This document shows, one piece after another, positions 36,833 to 45,749 of a stretch of 64,000 nt of DNA. The stretch covers positions 34,371 through 98,370 of the forward strand of contig JAKSVH010000005.1 of the NCBI GenBank assembly GCA_024408085.1, written 5' to 3'. Source of the stretch: Bacilli bacterium. Its GTDB lineage: Bacteria; Bacillota_I; Bacilli_A; RFN20; CAG-826. How positions within the stretch are numbered: position 1 is the stretch's first letter; each line of letters starts with the position of its first letter. The notes under the pieces are model-generated. The model did not search any database. It saw only the letters and a program-made list of their open reading frames with translations, and was not told the origin of the DNA. Position numbers and translations under genes: made by a program.

Positions 36833-36857
36833 CCGCAAGACTTTTTAGTCTTAGCGG
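36833..36857 (+). terminator. Strong hairpin, terminator-like
   Basis: CCGCAAGACT-TTTT-AGTCTTAGCGG with one unpaired A, followed by CTTTTCTT. It would act on plus-strand transcription, though no plus-strand gene precedes it, so it may be a remnant or part of a mobile element end. Confidence 0.45.
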
Positions 36858-36966
36858 CTTTTCTTGTTATACGAGAACTTGCTTATGCTTCTCTATCAAG
36901 GAAAGAAAAAGTGAAGCCATATTATTTTATAGACTTCACATATATGACATATTGTTAAATAGTCAC

Positions 36967-37035
36967 TTAATACTTAAATTGTTTTAATATTTTTCTATCT
37001 CTTTTTAATAATAGGTAAGCAATCTTCTTTAGCAT
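36967..37035 (-). pseudogene. Remnant of the ABC exporter 5' end
   Basis: Reads MLKKIAYLLLKRDRKI then diverges and stops after 22 codons; the intact exporter at 29220-30950 begins MLKKIAYLLSKRDRKI. The similarity continues upstream of the ATG (AGGACAATA...), so about 75 bases are duplicated. This marks where the exporter gene once met the sequence now lying right of 37.1 kb. Confidence 0.7.
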
Positions 37036-37095
37036 AGGACAATACTAAAGTATATGTGTGTATTTGTTGTTGTCATTATCAAGCCTTTATAATAA

Positions 37096-40000
37096 TTATT
37101 TCAATAACAGATCTTCAAGCTCTGAATAAGAAATAATATCAAAGTCAATTTTTTTAATATCACATGTGAGGATTTTATTTGTAACCATAAAGTTCTTTAT
37201 TGTATAGCCTGAAATATCAGCGATATTAAAAACATCAAGCATAATAGCAGACGTATGATGTTTTAAATAATCAATTCGTTTTTTAAAATTTTTATCTTTT
37301 CTTTTTGAACCAACAAAGAACCAATCTTGAAAATTGTAATATTCTCTTATTGAACCCTGAAAAATTAAATATTTAGATTCAATATTATAAATAACTTTAT
37401 TTACTTCATCTACTGCTAGAACATCATAATCACCCAAATCATTAGGATAATTTGAATTAGGAAAACGCGAATGCAAATAAATGCTTTTCTCGGCTTTAAT
37501 ACCATTAACAATAAATAAATTTTTAACATCATTTTCCATTAATTTTTCACATTCAGGTTTCCAAATCTCAATTATATACTTCCTAAAATTCTCAAGTTTA
37601 TAATCATAAGGTAAAAAGAATTGAAAAAAAGAATCAGACCACATTTTATCTAAAACAAAACACTGGATTGGTGAATAAATAAAATAATCATTTTCGAAAT
37701 AAAGAGGACGAATTTCAAATCTATTATTTCTACCTTCTCTATTCCATAAAGGAACAAATTCTTCAGTTTTTCCGTTTTGCTGTTTAATTTGATTAGTGTC
37801 AATAACTAAAAAATTTAAAACATTTTCTAAATCATTGGGTTTTATGTTTTGCTCTTTGTAATATTTTTCAATATCAGTTAATAATTCTTCTTTTTTAATT
37901 TTTATAACATTTGGTTTTTTAGAATATTTTTCGTATCCAATGCTATCAGAAAGAAAAGTTAAAATGTTTTTCATATCAATAAAATTAATATTGGTATCAA
38001 GAAAGAAAGCTTCCATTGCTTTGGTGATGTGATTTTGATATTTTGTCTTTAAAGAAGGAATATAAGCTCTGCATTTTGCTATCCTATCATTTTTAATTTT
38101 AATTTTTTCCGAGGTCTTATTATCATAAATTGGATAAATTCGATAATCATATTCAACTTTTAACTTAACTGGAGCAATGTCATAATTTGCAATATCAGAA
38201 TTATCTTGCAAATCAACCAAGAAATTAGATAAACAAATTAAATAATTAACATCCTCTCTCAACGGAATTTCAACACCTTTGTGTGTTATAGCTAAATTAG
38301 TATCAATTAAGTATAAAATGGAACGTAGAGCAAACTTGTTCTTATTTTCCTCATTAATAATATTTCTTTTTGCTTGCCAAATGCACCTTTCTGAAAATTC
38401 ATCCTTTTCGAGCATTTCCGTTTTTGTTGAAACCATGTTTCGTTCAAAATAAATTGTTGATAAAATAGACAATAGTAAAATATGCAATTTTTCTTTATCA
38501 AATTTTGAAATTTCATTTTCAAATTGTTTTATTGAATCTTTTTGAAATCTACGAACTTTGTTTCTAAAATCTTTTTTTGTGTATTCTCCTTCTTCAAATT
38601 CTGCTTGTTTTGCAAAAAATGACATTTTTTTATCAATTTTAGCCTGTAAATCAGGCGAGATATAAAAACTCATTGGCTTGTCAGAATAAAAATGTTTAGG
38701 TGCAAAATTAAATAAAATAAGTTCCTTTTTCAAACCCAAAAATTTTTTAAAATATTCTTCTAACAACTCTTTTGAACAAAAATTTGAATCTCCAATACAT
38801 TCAAATAGTTCAATCCAAAAGGCAATTTCTATTGAATTATCCTTTGCTGACATTTGACTATTTTTAAAAGATTCAAAATCAACACAATATCTAACTAATA
38901 TATGGCCATTCTTTTTTATACAATCACTAAAAACAAATTTGTGATTTCTTTTGAAAGAAAATTTTATCGAATCTTGCATTGCAAATTCCATAGACATAAA
39001 CAAAAAAGAAATTTCATTACTAAACAGTCCATAAAATGATTCATCAAATTTTGGCAAATAATTCATAATTAAATCACGCAACATGCCAATATTTGTCATC
39101 ACTTCCATTGAATATTTGCCACCAATTAATGGATTAAAGTTAAATACAAAATTCTTGTTATTTGCTTTTTTTATTAATGAAATTAACGAATTGTTATACA
39201 CTTTATTGGAAAATTCAAAGACTTCATCTCCTTCGCTCATTGGCACCCAAATAAAAGGCGTTTTTAGAATAGGATTGTAATTAAAAGAAAACCATTTATG
39301 GAAATTGTTAAACAAATCTAAAATATGATTTTCTGTATTATATGTATCAAATATTATAGAACCAAAATTAATTGCACCGCTTTCAATATTGTTTCCTTGA
39401 TTTTTAAACAAAATATAAAGGTCAGTAATAAAAGTAAAACCTAGCGTTCTAGGGCTAATGCTACTTAAATTAAAGAAAAAATCACAAATATCACTAATGG
39501 AATTTGAAAATAATAAAATTTGAATTAAATCATAATAATGAATTAAGTGATGATCATTTCGTATTAATTCATTGCCAGTTTCATAATGAAGACCTGAGAA
39601 AAAATTAAAAATTTCAATTTTTTTAGTACCTTTTATTTCTATTAATTTATTTTGCTCCCCTATATTTTCAAAAACTTTTATAACGCCTGTTGAAAGCAGA
39701 TTATTTATTTCTCTAACAAAATCTTTTTCTTCTTTTTCTGTCCAGTCATAGGAATCTTTAAAAATTAAAATTTTATCATCACTACAAATAATTAAATCAA
39801 ACATTTGATTACATAGTATTTCCTTTTTTTGCAAATCTTTAACAAAAAAGCCGCCACAAATAAAATGATTAATTTCTGCATCATATTGAGAAAATACAGT
39901 GTTTAAAAGATTACGTTTAGAAAGTTTTAGCAAACTTGAAATATTCAATTCTCTTAATTTGCTCGAAATGAAAGATATTGGGCTACAAACGTTATATAAA

Positions 40001-40656
40001 GGATATCTTTTATTCTTGTATGTAAAAGAAAATGTATCAATTATTCTGTGAAAGGAACAATCATAATTAGATTCTTTATAATTCTCAGAATATGTATCAA
40101 AATTCGAAAAAACAAATTCATAGAATTCCTCTGAAGGAGCATAGATTTTATGATGATTGTAATCTTTTGGTTTTGAGTTATTATTCGACACAAATTCAAT
40201 TAAGTTATCATTATTTTCAAGAATAATTTCCATTTCATCGAGCACATCTAATTTTTCCGCAAATGTATAAAGACTATTGTATAAACCATATGACCTATTG
40301 TAGCCATTACCTAAAATACATTTTCTGTAAACACCATTATAATTAAAAAGAATTTCACCATTATCCAAAGAAATTGGATCATCAAAACTACTATCATAAT
40401 TTTCTGTTAGTAATTTAAAAAAAGTTAAAAAATCGAAATAAGAATTAATTGATTTATTCTTACTTTGTTTATAATTGACTAAAGTTGCATTAAGTCTATA
40501 TAGAAGAGTCAAGTGAGATCTACTTCCAATATAGGCATTGATACAGAAAATTGCTTTTATTGCATCGTGAAAATTATACTGATTAACGATATCTTGGACT
40601 TTCTTTAATTCGCTCTTATTTAAAATATCTTTTTCAAAATCATCTTCAACGCTCAT
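37096..40656 (-). CDS. Large protein with C-terminal PD-(D/E)XK-like motif, function unknown
   Basis: A 1186-residue soluble protein with no signal peptide and no Walker motifs that I can find. The body is Phe/Asn/Lys-rich and unrecognised. Near the C-terminus GDYDVLAVDE...IYNIESKYL (1075-1097) fits a PD-(D/E)XK nuclease core: Asp1078, Glu1093-x-Lys1095. An acidic/Lys-rich segment (about 690-760: KKDFRNKVRRFQKD...) may be helical. Long monocistronic gene with weak start context (no clear Shine-Dalgarno before 40656), in an accessory region beside an IS remnant and HTH/RhuM/ATPase cassettes. A single-gene nuclease-type defence protein is a reasonable guess, not shown. Confidence 0.6.
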   Translation of the reverse strand: MSVEDDFEKDILNKSELKKVQDIVNQYNFHDAIKAIFCINAYIGSRSHLTLLYRLNATLVNYKQSKNKSINSYFDFLTFFKLLTENYDSSFDDPISLDNGEILFNYNGVYRKCILGNGYNRSYGLYNSLYTFAEKLDVLDEMEIILENNDNLIEFVSNNNSKPKDYNHHKIYAPSEEFYEFVFSNFDTYSENYKESNYDCSFHRIIDTFSFTYKNKRYPLYNVCSPISFISSKLRELNISSLLKLSKRNLLNTVFSQYDAEINHFICGGFFVKDLQKKEILCNQMFDLIICSDDKILIFKDSYDWTEKEEKDFVREINNLLSTGVIKVFENIGEQNKLIEIKGTKKIEIFNFFSGLHYETGNELIRNDHHLIHYYDLIQILLFSNSISDICDFFFNLSSISPRTLGFTFITDLYILFKNQGNNIESGAINFGSIIFDTYNTENHILDLFNNFHKWFSFNYNPILKTPFIWVPMSEGDEVFEFSNKVYNNSLISLIKKANNKNFVFNFNPLIGGKYSMEVMTNIGMLRDLIMNYLPKFDESFYGLFSNEISFLFMSMEFAMQDSIKFSFKRNHKFVFSDCIKKNGHILVRYCVDFESFKNSQMSAKDNSIEIAFWIELFECIGDSNFCSKELLEEYFKKFLGLKKELILFNFAPKHFYSDKPMSFYISPDLQAKIDKKMSFFAKQAEFEEGEYTKKDFRNKVRRFQKDSIKQFENEISKFDKEKLHILLLSILSTIYFERNMVSTKTEMLEKDEFSERCIWQAKRNIINEENKNKFALRSILYLIDTNLAITHKGVEIPLREDVNYLICLSNFLVDLQDNSDIANYDIAPVKLKVEYDYRIYPIYDNKTSEKIKIKNDRIAKCRAYIPSLKTKYQNHITKAMEAFFLDTNINFIDMKNILTFLSDSIGYEKYSKKPNVIKIKKEELLTDIEKYYKEQNIKPNDLENVLNFLVIDTNQIKQQNGKTEEFVPLWNREGRNNRFEIRPLYFENDYFIYSPIQCFVLDKMWSDSFFQFFLPYDYKLENFRKYIIEIWKPECEKLMENDVKNLFIVNGIKAEKSIYLHSRFPNSNYPNDLGDYDVLAVDEVNKVIYNIESKYLIFQGSIREYYNFQDWFFVGSKRKDKNFKKRIDYLKHHTSAIMLDVFNIADISGYTIKNFMVTNKILTCDIKKIDFDIISYSELEDLLLK

Positions 40657-40783
40657 ATCAATATATTAAAATAACAAATTTTTATAAGCAAAGAATTCTT
40701 TATAAATAAAAGATTAATTTAAATTTTTTTATAAGTATTTATTTGGCAAATATTTATTCCAACAAATTTCATTTACAGGTCGA

Positions 40784-41133
40784 CTCTTTTGCAAATGAAG
40801 TTCACTACAAAAGTACGTTCACTTAAGAATATGCAAAAGAGAAAAAAAGTTTGGAGTTATTCTTTTCTCCAAACCATTTTATTTACTACTCCAACATAGG
40901 ATTGGATTAGTTTAACTACTTTATCCGATACATTTGTATCAATGTAATTATCTACTGGATGACAACCAGCTTTATTATTGATTGCTACTTCCACTGCTTG
41001 GAGTAGATTCTTTTCATCTATTCCAGCGAGTACAAAGCATGCATCATCTAATGCTTCTGGTCTTTCTACAATAAAAGAAAACACCTTAGCATTTCACTTA
41101 TTGATAATTACGTTCAATGCTTTGCCAGGTGTT
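40784..41133. repeat. capG 3'-end repeat, copy 1
   Basis: Parts in plus-strand order: an inverted repeat CTCTTTTGCA...TGCAAAAGAG (40784-40841); a GTTTGGAG/CTCCAAAC hairpin (40849-40874); about 210 bases near-identical to the capG 3' coding end; and a distal piece ending in AACACCT...AGGTGTT (41080-41133), shared with copy 2 only. Copies 2 and 3 are at 42758-43109 and 45750-46034. Apart from this repeat, 40657-40783 has nothing evident. Confidence 0.85.
40857..41084 (-). pseudogene. Truncated capG copy 1
   Basis: Codes for ERPEALDDACFVLAGIDEKN... to MVWRKE, the last ~70 residues of the UDP-GlcNAc 2-epimerase, preceded by unrelated VFSFIV. It lacks the catalytic N-terminal and central parts and so cannot be an enzyme. 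About 97% identical by eye to the intact gene at DNA level, including third positions, so the duplication is recent. Confidence 0.85.
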
Positions 41134-41141
41134 ATCTTTTA

Positions 41142-41474
41142 TTATTTGTTAATTTGTTTATTTGTAAGTACTAGATCCACTACTGCTTTGATTGTTTCAT
41201 TAGCGGATTGATATGCATCTGCAATCTTTCTAGTTTCTGGTGATAGCTCACGATATGATTCTTGTTGTATTCCAATTAGATAATACAAAGAACAATCTAG
41301 ATAGTTCGCTATCATGGTTAATTGAGAAATGGATGGAAATGGTTTGCCATTTAACATGCGTGAAATGTCATATTGGTGAACTCCAAGTTCACGAGCAAGT
41401 TCGCTTTGGTTCACCTTACGTTTATCCATCATTTCTTTTATTCTACCTGCTATTTCTTCCTCTATCTTATCCAT
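41142..41474 (-). CDS. Xre-family HTH regulator
   Basis: A 110-residue regulator. RIKEMMDKRKVNQSELARELGVHQYDISRMLNGKPFPSISQLTMIANYLDCSLYYLIG (about 11-68) is a complete Cro/C1-type HTH domain; the 40-residue C-terminal tail is helical. It faces the RhuM genes across a ~160-base divergent region, so it may control them and itself. Ribosome binding site AAGGA is close to the ATG. It forms the first cassette between capG repeats 1 and 2. Confidence 0.8.
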   Translation of the reverse strand: MDKIEEEIAGRIKEMMDKRKVNQSELARELGVHQYDISRMLNGKPFPSISQLTMIANYLDCSLYYLIGIQQESYRELSPETRKIADAYQSANETIKAVVDLVLTNKQINK

Positions 41475-41636
41475 ATCCTTATTCCCTCTTCCTTTACTAT
41501 CATAGCATTATGCAGAAAATAAATAAAATAATTATTAATTATGTTGATTTTACATTTACTGCATATTATAATTGTTAAAAATGCACGTACAGCATTATTT
41601 GATTTTATTTATTTTCAGCATAAAGGAGAATATTAA

Positions 41637-41906
41637 ATGGAACAAAAATTTGAAATATTAACATTTAAAGATGGTGACTTCTCATTACCAGTTAATGTTT
41701 CTCCAACGGAAGATACTGTTTGGTTAACTCTTGAAGAAATGGGCAAACTTTTTGATCGTGATCCAAGTGATATTGGAAAACACATCAAAAACATATATGC
41801 CGAAGAAGAACAAAACGAAATTATCTCATCGGCAAAAAATGCCGTTCAGATTAATGGGCAAGGAAGATTTTATGAACAACTTAGAACAAAATATTATTAT
41901 TTATGA
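41637..41906 (+). pseudogene. N-terminal fragment of a RhuM-like protein
   Basis: 89 residues with DTVWLTLEEMGKLFDRDPSDIGKHIKNIYAEEE, the N-terminal DNA-binding-like part of RhuM/virulence proteins, then a quick stop. It has a strong AAAGGAGA ribosome binding site, so it may still be made, but RhuM proteins are about 300 residues. The last 35 bases overlap the next RhuM gene and include its ribosome binding site. Most likely the left end of a recombined or truncated paralogue; a functional short protein is possible. Confidence 0.6.
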
Positions 41907-42669
41907 AACTGGTGAACTTAAGCTTGATGTTCATTTAGCTAATAGAACTGTATGGTTAAATCAACAACAATTAGCAACGATTTTTCAAACAACAAAACAA
42001 AATATATCTAAGCATATAAATAAGTTATTTGTCTCAGAAGAATTAAATAAAAGTCAAGTTGTCAACTTTTGGTTTACAACTGGAAACGATGGTAAAGAGT
42101 ATGAAGTCGCCTATTATAATTTGAAAGTATTAATTTATTTGGGTTGGGTTATAAAAAGTGACATAGCAAAATCTTTTAGAAACTGGGCAGAAAAAATACT
42201 TGAAGGATATTCTATTGAAGGGTATTCAATAAATGAGGCAACATGCCTTGAATGCAGAGATAAAATTAATCACTTGCAAAATCAAATATACGAGATTAGA
42301 GAAAAACAACTGCACGAACTAACATTTTGTAAAGGCGAACAATTAGAAGGCTACTTATCAATTAAAAAGTTCTTAGAAACTGCTAAACAATCTATTTATA
42401 TTATTGATGACTACTTTGATCATTCATTTGATGATGTTTTAAAAGAAATTAATGTTTCTACTACAATTATTACAGACCCAAACAACCCAATTGAAAGCAA
42501 TGAAATTTATGATGTAAAAAAGACAAAAGCATTTCATGATCGATTTATTTTTGCAGATGGAATTGGCTACCACATAGGTTGTTCACTTAAAGATATAGGA
42601 AATTCATTAGCGATTGCAACTCGCCTTGAAAGCATTACTTTATCAGATTTATTAAAGCTAATTAAATAA
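41872..42669 (+). CDS. RhuM-family protein with PLD-like C-terminal region
   Basis: A 265-residue protein from the ATG at 41872 (AAGGAAG seven bases upstream). ANRTVWLNQQQLATIFQTTKQNISKHINKLFVSEEL and YNLKVLIYLGWVIKSDIAKSFRNWAEKIL are RhuM hallmarks. The C-terminal half (AKQSIYIIDDYFDHSFDDVLKEI ... FHDRFIFADGIGYHIGCSLKDIGNS) resembles a phospholipase D-like half-site with HxRxxxxD. RhuM proteins occur in pathogenicity and defence islands; the function is unknown. It lies in the cassette between capG repeats 1 and 2. The stretch 42670-42757 shows nothing. Confidence 0.75.
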   Translation: MNNLEQNIIIYETGELKLDVHLANRTVWLNQQQLATIFQTTKQNISKHINKLFVSEELNKSQVVNFWFTTGNDGKEYEVAYYNLKVLIYLGWVIKSDIAKSFRNWAEKILEGYSIEGYSINEATCLECRDKINHLQNQIYEIREKQLHELTFCKGEQLEGYLSIKKFLETAKQSIYIIDDYFDHSFDDVLKEINVSTTIITDPNNPIESNEIYDVKKTKAFHDRFIFADGIGYHIGCSLKDIGNSLAIATRLESITLSDLLKLIK

Positions 42670-42757
42670 GCATGCACGTTTTAGACATTCTAAATGAAAA
42701 GGAACTTGAAAATTCAACTACCAAGAAATCCTTTGTAGTAGGACCAGATAAAATACG

Positions 42758-43109
42758 CTCTTTTGCAAATGTAGTTCACTACTTTAGTACGTTCACTTAG
42801 AAATATGCAAAAGAGAAAGAAAAGGTTTGGAGTTATTCTTTTCTCCAAACCATTTTGTTTACTACTCCAACATAGGATTGGATTAGTTTTACTACTTTAT
42901 CGGATACATTTGTATCAATGTAATTATCTACTGGATGACAACCAGCTTTATTATTAATTGCTACTTCCACTGCTTGGAGTAGATTCTTTTCATCTATTCC
43001 AGCGAGTACAAAGCATGCATCATCTAATGCTTCTGGTCTTTTTACAACAAAAGAAAACACCTTAGCATTTCACTTATAGGTTATTACGTTCAATGCTTAA
43101 TCAGGTGTT
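42758..43109. repeat. capG 3'-end repeat, copy 2
   Basis: Same composition as copy 1: CTCTTTTGCA...TGCAAAAGAG inverted repeat (42758-42815), terminator-like hairpin, capG 3' coding end, then AACACCT...AGGTGTT (43056-43109). The distance from copy 1 is 1974 bases and to copy 3 it is 2992 bases; each gap holds one cassette. Confidence 0.85.
42833..43060 (-). pseudogene. Truncated capG copy 2
   Basis: 75-codon frame VFSFVVKRPEALDDACF...MVWRKE, equivalent to copy 1, with one changed residue at the junction (KRP for ERP). Lacks the catalytic body of the epimerase. Confidence 0.85.
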
Positions 43110-43121
43110 GTCTTTTTTGAT

Positions 43122-44210
43122 TTAGAAATAATAATCATGTAGGCAGAAATCATAATGATTCTCTAAACAATATTGTATTCCTTTTCCAATAAAGTAATTG
43201 TTTTCTAATTTTCTATAACGTGCTTTTTGAGTATTATCAAGATTCTCAAAGGAAAAAGTTCCATTTTGATAATCTTCTAATAACACTTTTCTTTTTTCAG
43301 GAAGATATTCACTTGAAATAAAGAATTCAATAAAGTTATTAGAAATATCAAATGTATCGATAGAAGCAAACGAAAAATGGTTATCGATATCTTCCTCAAA
43401 AAAGATTTCATCAGTTTGAAAATCATAAAATAGTGCTTCTTTATATTTACCCTTTTTGAAGATGCTACTATGAGAAATCAAGTTAATGCCTTTATATTTT
43501 TCTTTAACTTCAGTTGCATAATAATATTCCTGATCTTCATCATAGTATTCTTCATCTTCAAAAGGATCATAAATGTAATCGCCATAACCTTTAAGTAAAG
43601 AATTTTTAGCGTAGAAATCATGATATGAATCAGAATAATTCTTTGAAAGTCTTTTATCTATCCATACTGTCTTTTCTTTGTCGATAGTCACGACACGTTT
43701 TTTAAATAACAATTCAAGAGCTTCTTTATATGTAGATTCACTTACCTTATCTAGTAATTCAAAATATGCAGTTGCGTATTTACAGTCATTACTCTGCGAA
43801 TTAATATTTTTACCAACAATTTGTTTTTTTAAATCATCTTCTTTCACAATTGGAAGCATTTCATTTAATTCTTTTAGTTTTGATACAATAACATTTGCAA
43901 GATGATAAACACAAAGTTCTTTAACAGAACCACCATTAATGTGTAAATCTACATAGAGCATAAGTGCTGCAATATGCTTACATATTTTATGTTCATTCAT
44001 ATATGGACAAGTACAATTAGCATACATTGCTTTTCTATTTTTAAAATCAATAGCAAAACAAACGTCATATGGATGTACACCATATATCTTCGCATGAACA
44101 ATATTGCCGTCCATTTGAAAATCTCTAATTCTATCAAGATATTCGAATCCACGAATAATGTATTTGAATGCAACCGATTGTTTAAATCCAAATCTGTTTT
44201 TGTAACTCAT
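43122..44210 (-). CDS. SWIM zinc-finger protein
   Basis: A 362-residue protein from the ATG at 44210 (MSYKNRFGF); a TTG further upstream at 44237 is less likely. CTCPYMNEHKICKHIAALML (about 77-96) is a CxC...CxH SWIM zinc finger, a DNA- or protein-binding module often N-terminal in helicase partners. A tract of acidic residues (EDEEYYDEDQEYYY, about 220-234) follows. It lies just downstream of the ATPase gene at 44222, 11 bases after its stop, so the two form one cassette between capG repeats 2 and 3. Function unknown. Confidence 0.75.
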   Translation of the reverse strand: MSYKNRFGFKQSVAFKYIIRGFEYLDRIRDFQMDGNIVHAKIYGVHPYDVCFAIDFKNRKAMYANCTCPYMNEHKICKHIAALMLYVDLHINGGSVKELCVYHLANVIVSKLKELNEMLPIVKEDDLKKQIVGKNINSQSNDCKYATAYFELLDKVSESTYKEALELLFKKRVVTIDKEKTVWIDKRLSKNYSDSYHDFYAKNSLLKGYGDYIYDPFEDEEYYDEDQEYYYATEVKEKYKGINLISHSSIFKKGKYKEALFYDFQTDEIFFEEDIDNHFSFASIDTFDISNNFIEFFISSEYLPEKRKVLLEDYQNGTFSFENLDNTQKARYRKLENNYFIGKGIQYCLENHYDFCLHDYYF

Positions 44211-44221
44211 AGTAATAATTT

Positions 44222-45490
44222 TTAATCCTTTAAACAATTTAAAGGGATAACATAAATTCCGTCTTCCCTTTTATAGCAAGGCCCAAACGCGGTAATGATT
44301 GCCATAAACGTCGGAGGATTAGTGTCACTTTTTGTGATCAATTTATTTTTAAGCAAATTAAGCTTCTTAGCACCGTAATTTACTAATTCTTCTCCACCAA
44401 GCTTAATTTCCACTGCTGCCCACTTACCATCCTGAAGGTGAATAACTGAATCGCATTCTAAACCAGCGTTATCCTTATAATGCTTAATTGTTCCATTAAG
44501 AAGTTCACTATATATCCTTAAATCCCTAACAGCTAAATCTTCAAACATAAAACCAAATGTATTAAAATCATTCATCAAATTTTTAGGTCCGATGCCTAAA
44601 GCAGAGCAGGCAATCGATGGATCAACAAAATGTCTTGTAGGAGAGGATGAAATTGCTGTTTTTGATCTTATGTTTGGACACCAAGCTTCTAAGTCTTCAA
44701 TAATATATAAGTCTTTTAATGCTTCAAGATAATCTCTAAACGTAGAGTCATCCAAGATGCGTTCATTATTTTGCCTAACATCATTTATCATAGAATTCAT
44801 TGAAGCAGAGGTCGAAACATTTCGAGCATAACTTTTTAAAATTGTCTTGAAATAATCTGTTTTTTTGTTTCTAAATTTCTCATTTTTGCTATCTGCAAAT
44901 TGAAATAAACCATCGTAATATGAATTGGTAACATCAAGCGCAGTTGACTCTTCTTGACTTAAAACAGAAAGCGGCCAACCACCTCTACATATTTGAAATG
45001 CTGTTTTTTCTAATGTTTGTTCTTGATTTGGATGAGGAAAAAATTCTTTATTCTCAAAAAGAGATCGTAGAGAAACAATTCCAAGAGATTCTTTTGATTC
45101 AAAAAGTGACATAGTTCGCATTTTAACCATTTTTAATCTCCCGGCGCCACTGTGTTGAATATCAGTTTTGTCAGCAGGTGTAGATGATCCTGTTAAAAGA
45201 TATTTGCCGAATTTATAATCAATATCTAAATCTTCTTTTATATAATTCCAAATATCTGGAACTTTTTGCCATTCATCAATTAAGTGTGGTTCTTCACCTT
45301 CTAATGCGATTTTAGGGTTAATAGTAGTTCTTTCGACAATTGCTTTTGTATTAATTCTGTAGATACTTTTTGCAATATTATTACAAGACGTTGTTTTTCC
45401 ACAAAATTTTGGCCCAACTATAACAATTGCTCCAGTGCTCTTTCTATATCGTTCAATGATTTGATCAATATATCTTACATAATAATTCAT
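44222..45490 (-). CDS. AAA_14/DUF4143-type ATPase
   Basis: A 422-residue ATPase. IVIVGPKFCGKTTSCNNIAK (about 21-40) is Walker A, EPHLIDEWQKVPDIWNYIK (about 68-86) Walker B, KYLLTGSSTP a sensor motif; the C-terminal SKTAISSSPTRHFVDPSIACSALG...DAVIHLQDGKWAAVEIKLGG part is the DUF4143 domain with a PD-(D/E)XK-like VEIKLG. Such proteins are widespread and poorly understood. The ATG at 45490 is used, with AGGTGGAAG upstream, in preference to a GTG at 45502. A canonical promoter and four direct repeats lie upstream. Confidence 0.82.
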   Translation of the reverse strand: MNYYVRYIDQIIERYRKSTGAIVIVGPKFCGKTTSCNNIAKSIYRINTKAIVERTTINPKIALEGEEPHLIDEWQKVPDIWNYIKEDLDIDYKFGKYLLTGSSTPADKTDIQHSGAGRLKMVKMRTMSLFESKESLGIVSLRSLFENKEFFPHPNQEQTLEKTAFQICRGGWPLSVLSQEESTALDVTNSYYDGLFQFADSKNEKFRNKKTDYFKTILKSYARNVSTSASMNSMINDVRQNNERILDDSTFRDYLEALKDLYIIEDLEAWCPNIRSKTAISSSPTRHFVDPSIACSALGIGPKNLMNDFNTFGFMFEDLAVRDLRIYSELLNGTIKHYKDNAGLECDSVIHLQDGKWAAVEIKLGGEELVNYGAKKLNLLKNKLITKSDTNPPTFMAIITAFGPCYKREDGIYVIPLNCLKD

Positions 45491-45510
45491 ATTTTCTTCC
45501 ACCTATTAAT

Positions 45511-45539
45511 ATTATACTATAAAACTATGTTTTATTCAA
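45511..45539 (-). promoter_or_regulatory. Promoter of the ATPase-SWIM cassette
   Basis: TTGAAT (45534-45539), 17-base spacer, TATAAT (45511-45516), then about 20 bases with the ribosome binding site to the ATG at 45490. Confidence 0.7.
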
Positions 45540-45546
45540 GAAATAA

Positions 45547-45675
45547 TTCCAGTATTTTTCAATATATTTTTCCAGTATTTTTCAATATTTTATCAACTCT
45601 TTTTATTAATTTCAAGTGCAAAGTTTTGGGATTTTCCAGTATTTTTCAATATGCTTTTCCAGTATTTTTCAATAT
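45547..45675. repeat. Four 19-base direct repeats upstream of the ATPase promoter
   Basis: TTCCAGTATTTTTCAATAT at 45547-45565, 45570-45588, 45634-45652 and 45657-45675. They form two pairs, each with a 23-base period, 87 bases apart. They begin eight bases beyond the -35 box of the ATPase promoter, so they may be activator or repressor sites. The surrounding 45676-45749 is AT-rich without other features. Confidence 0.85.
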
Positions 45676-45749
45676 TTTATTATGACCTTTTGTAATTTTA
45701 GAGTGTTTTGCAATATTTTTTAGAGAGTTTTGGAATTAGATAAACGCAG

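Noticed and set aside
40784..43109. Integron attC sites around the cassettes
   Set aside because: The ends do not fit RYYYAAC...GTTRRRY, no integrase is present, and the repeat contains capG coding sequence.
45547..45675. Short CRISPR-like array
   Set aside because: Only four units of 19 bases, spacers of four bases within pairs, no cas genes. It is a direct-repeat operator-like region instead.
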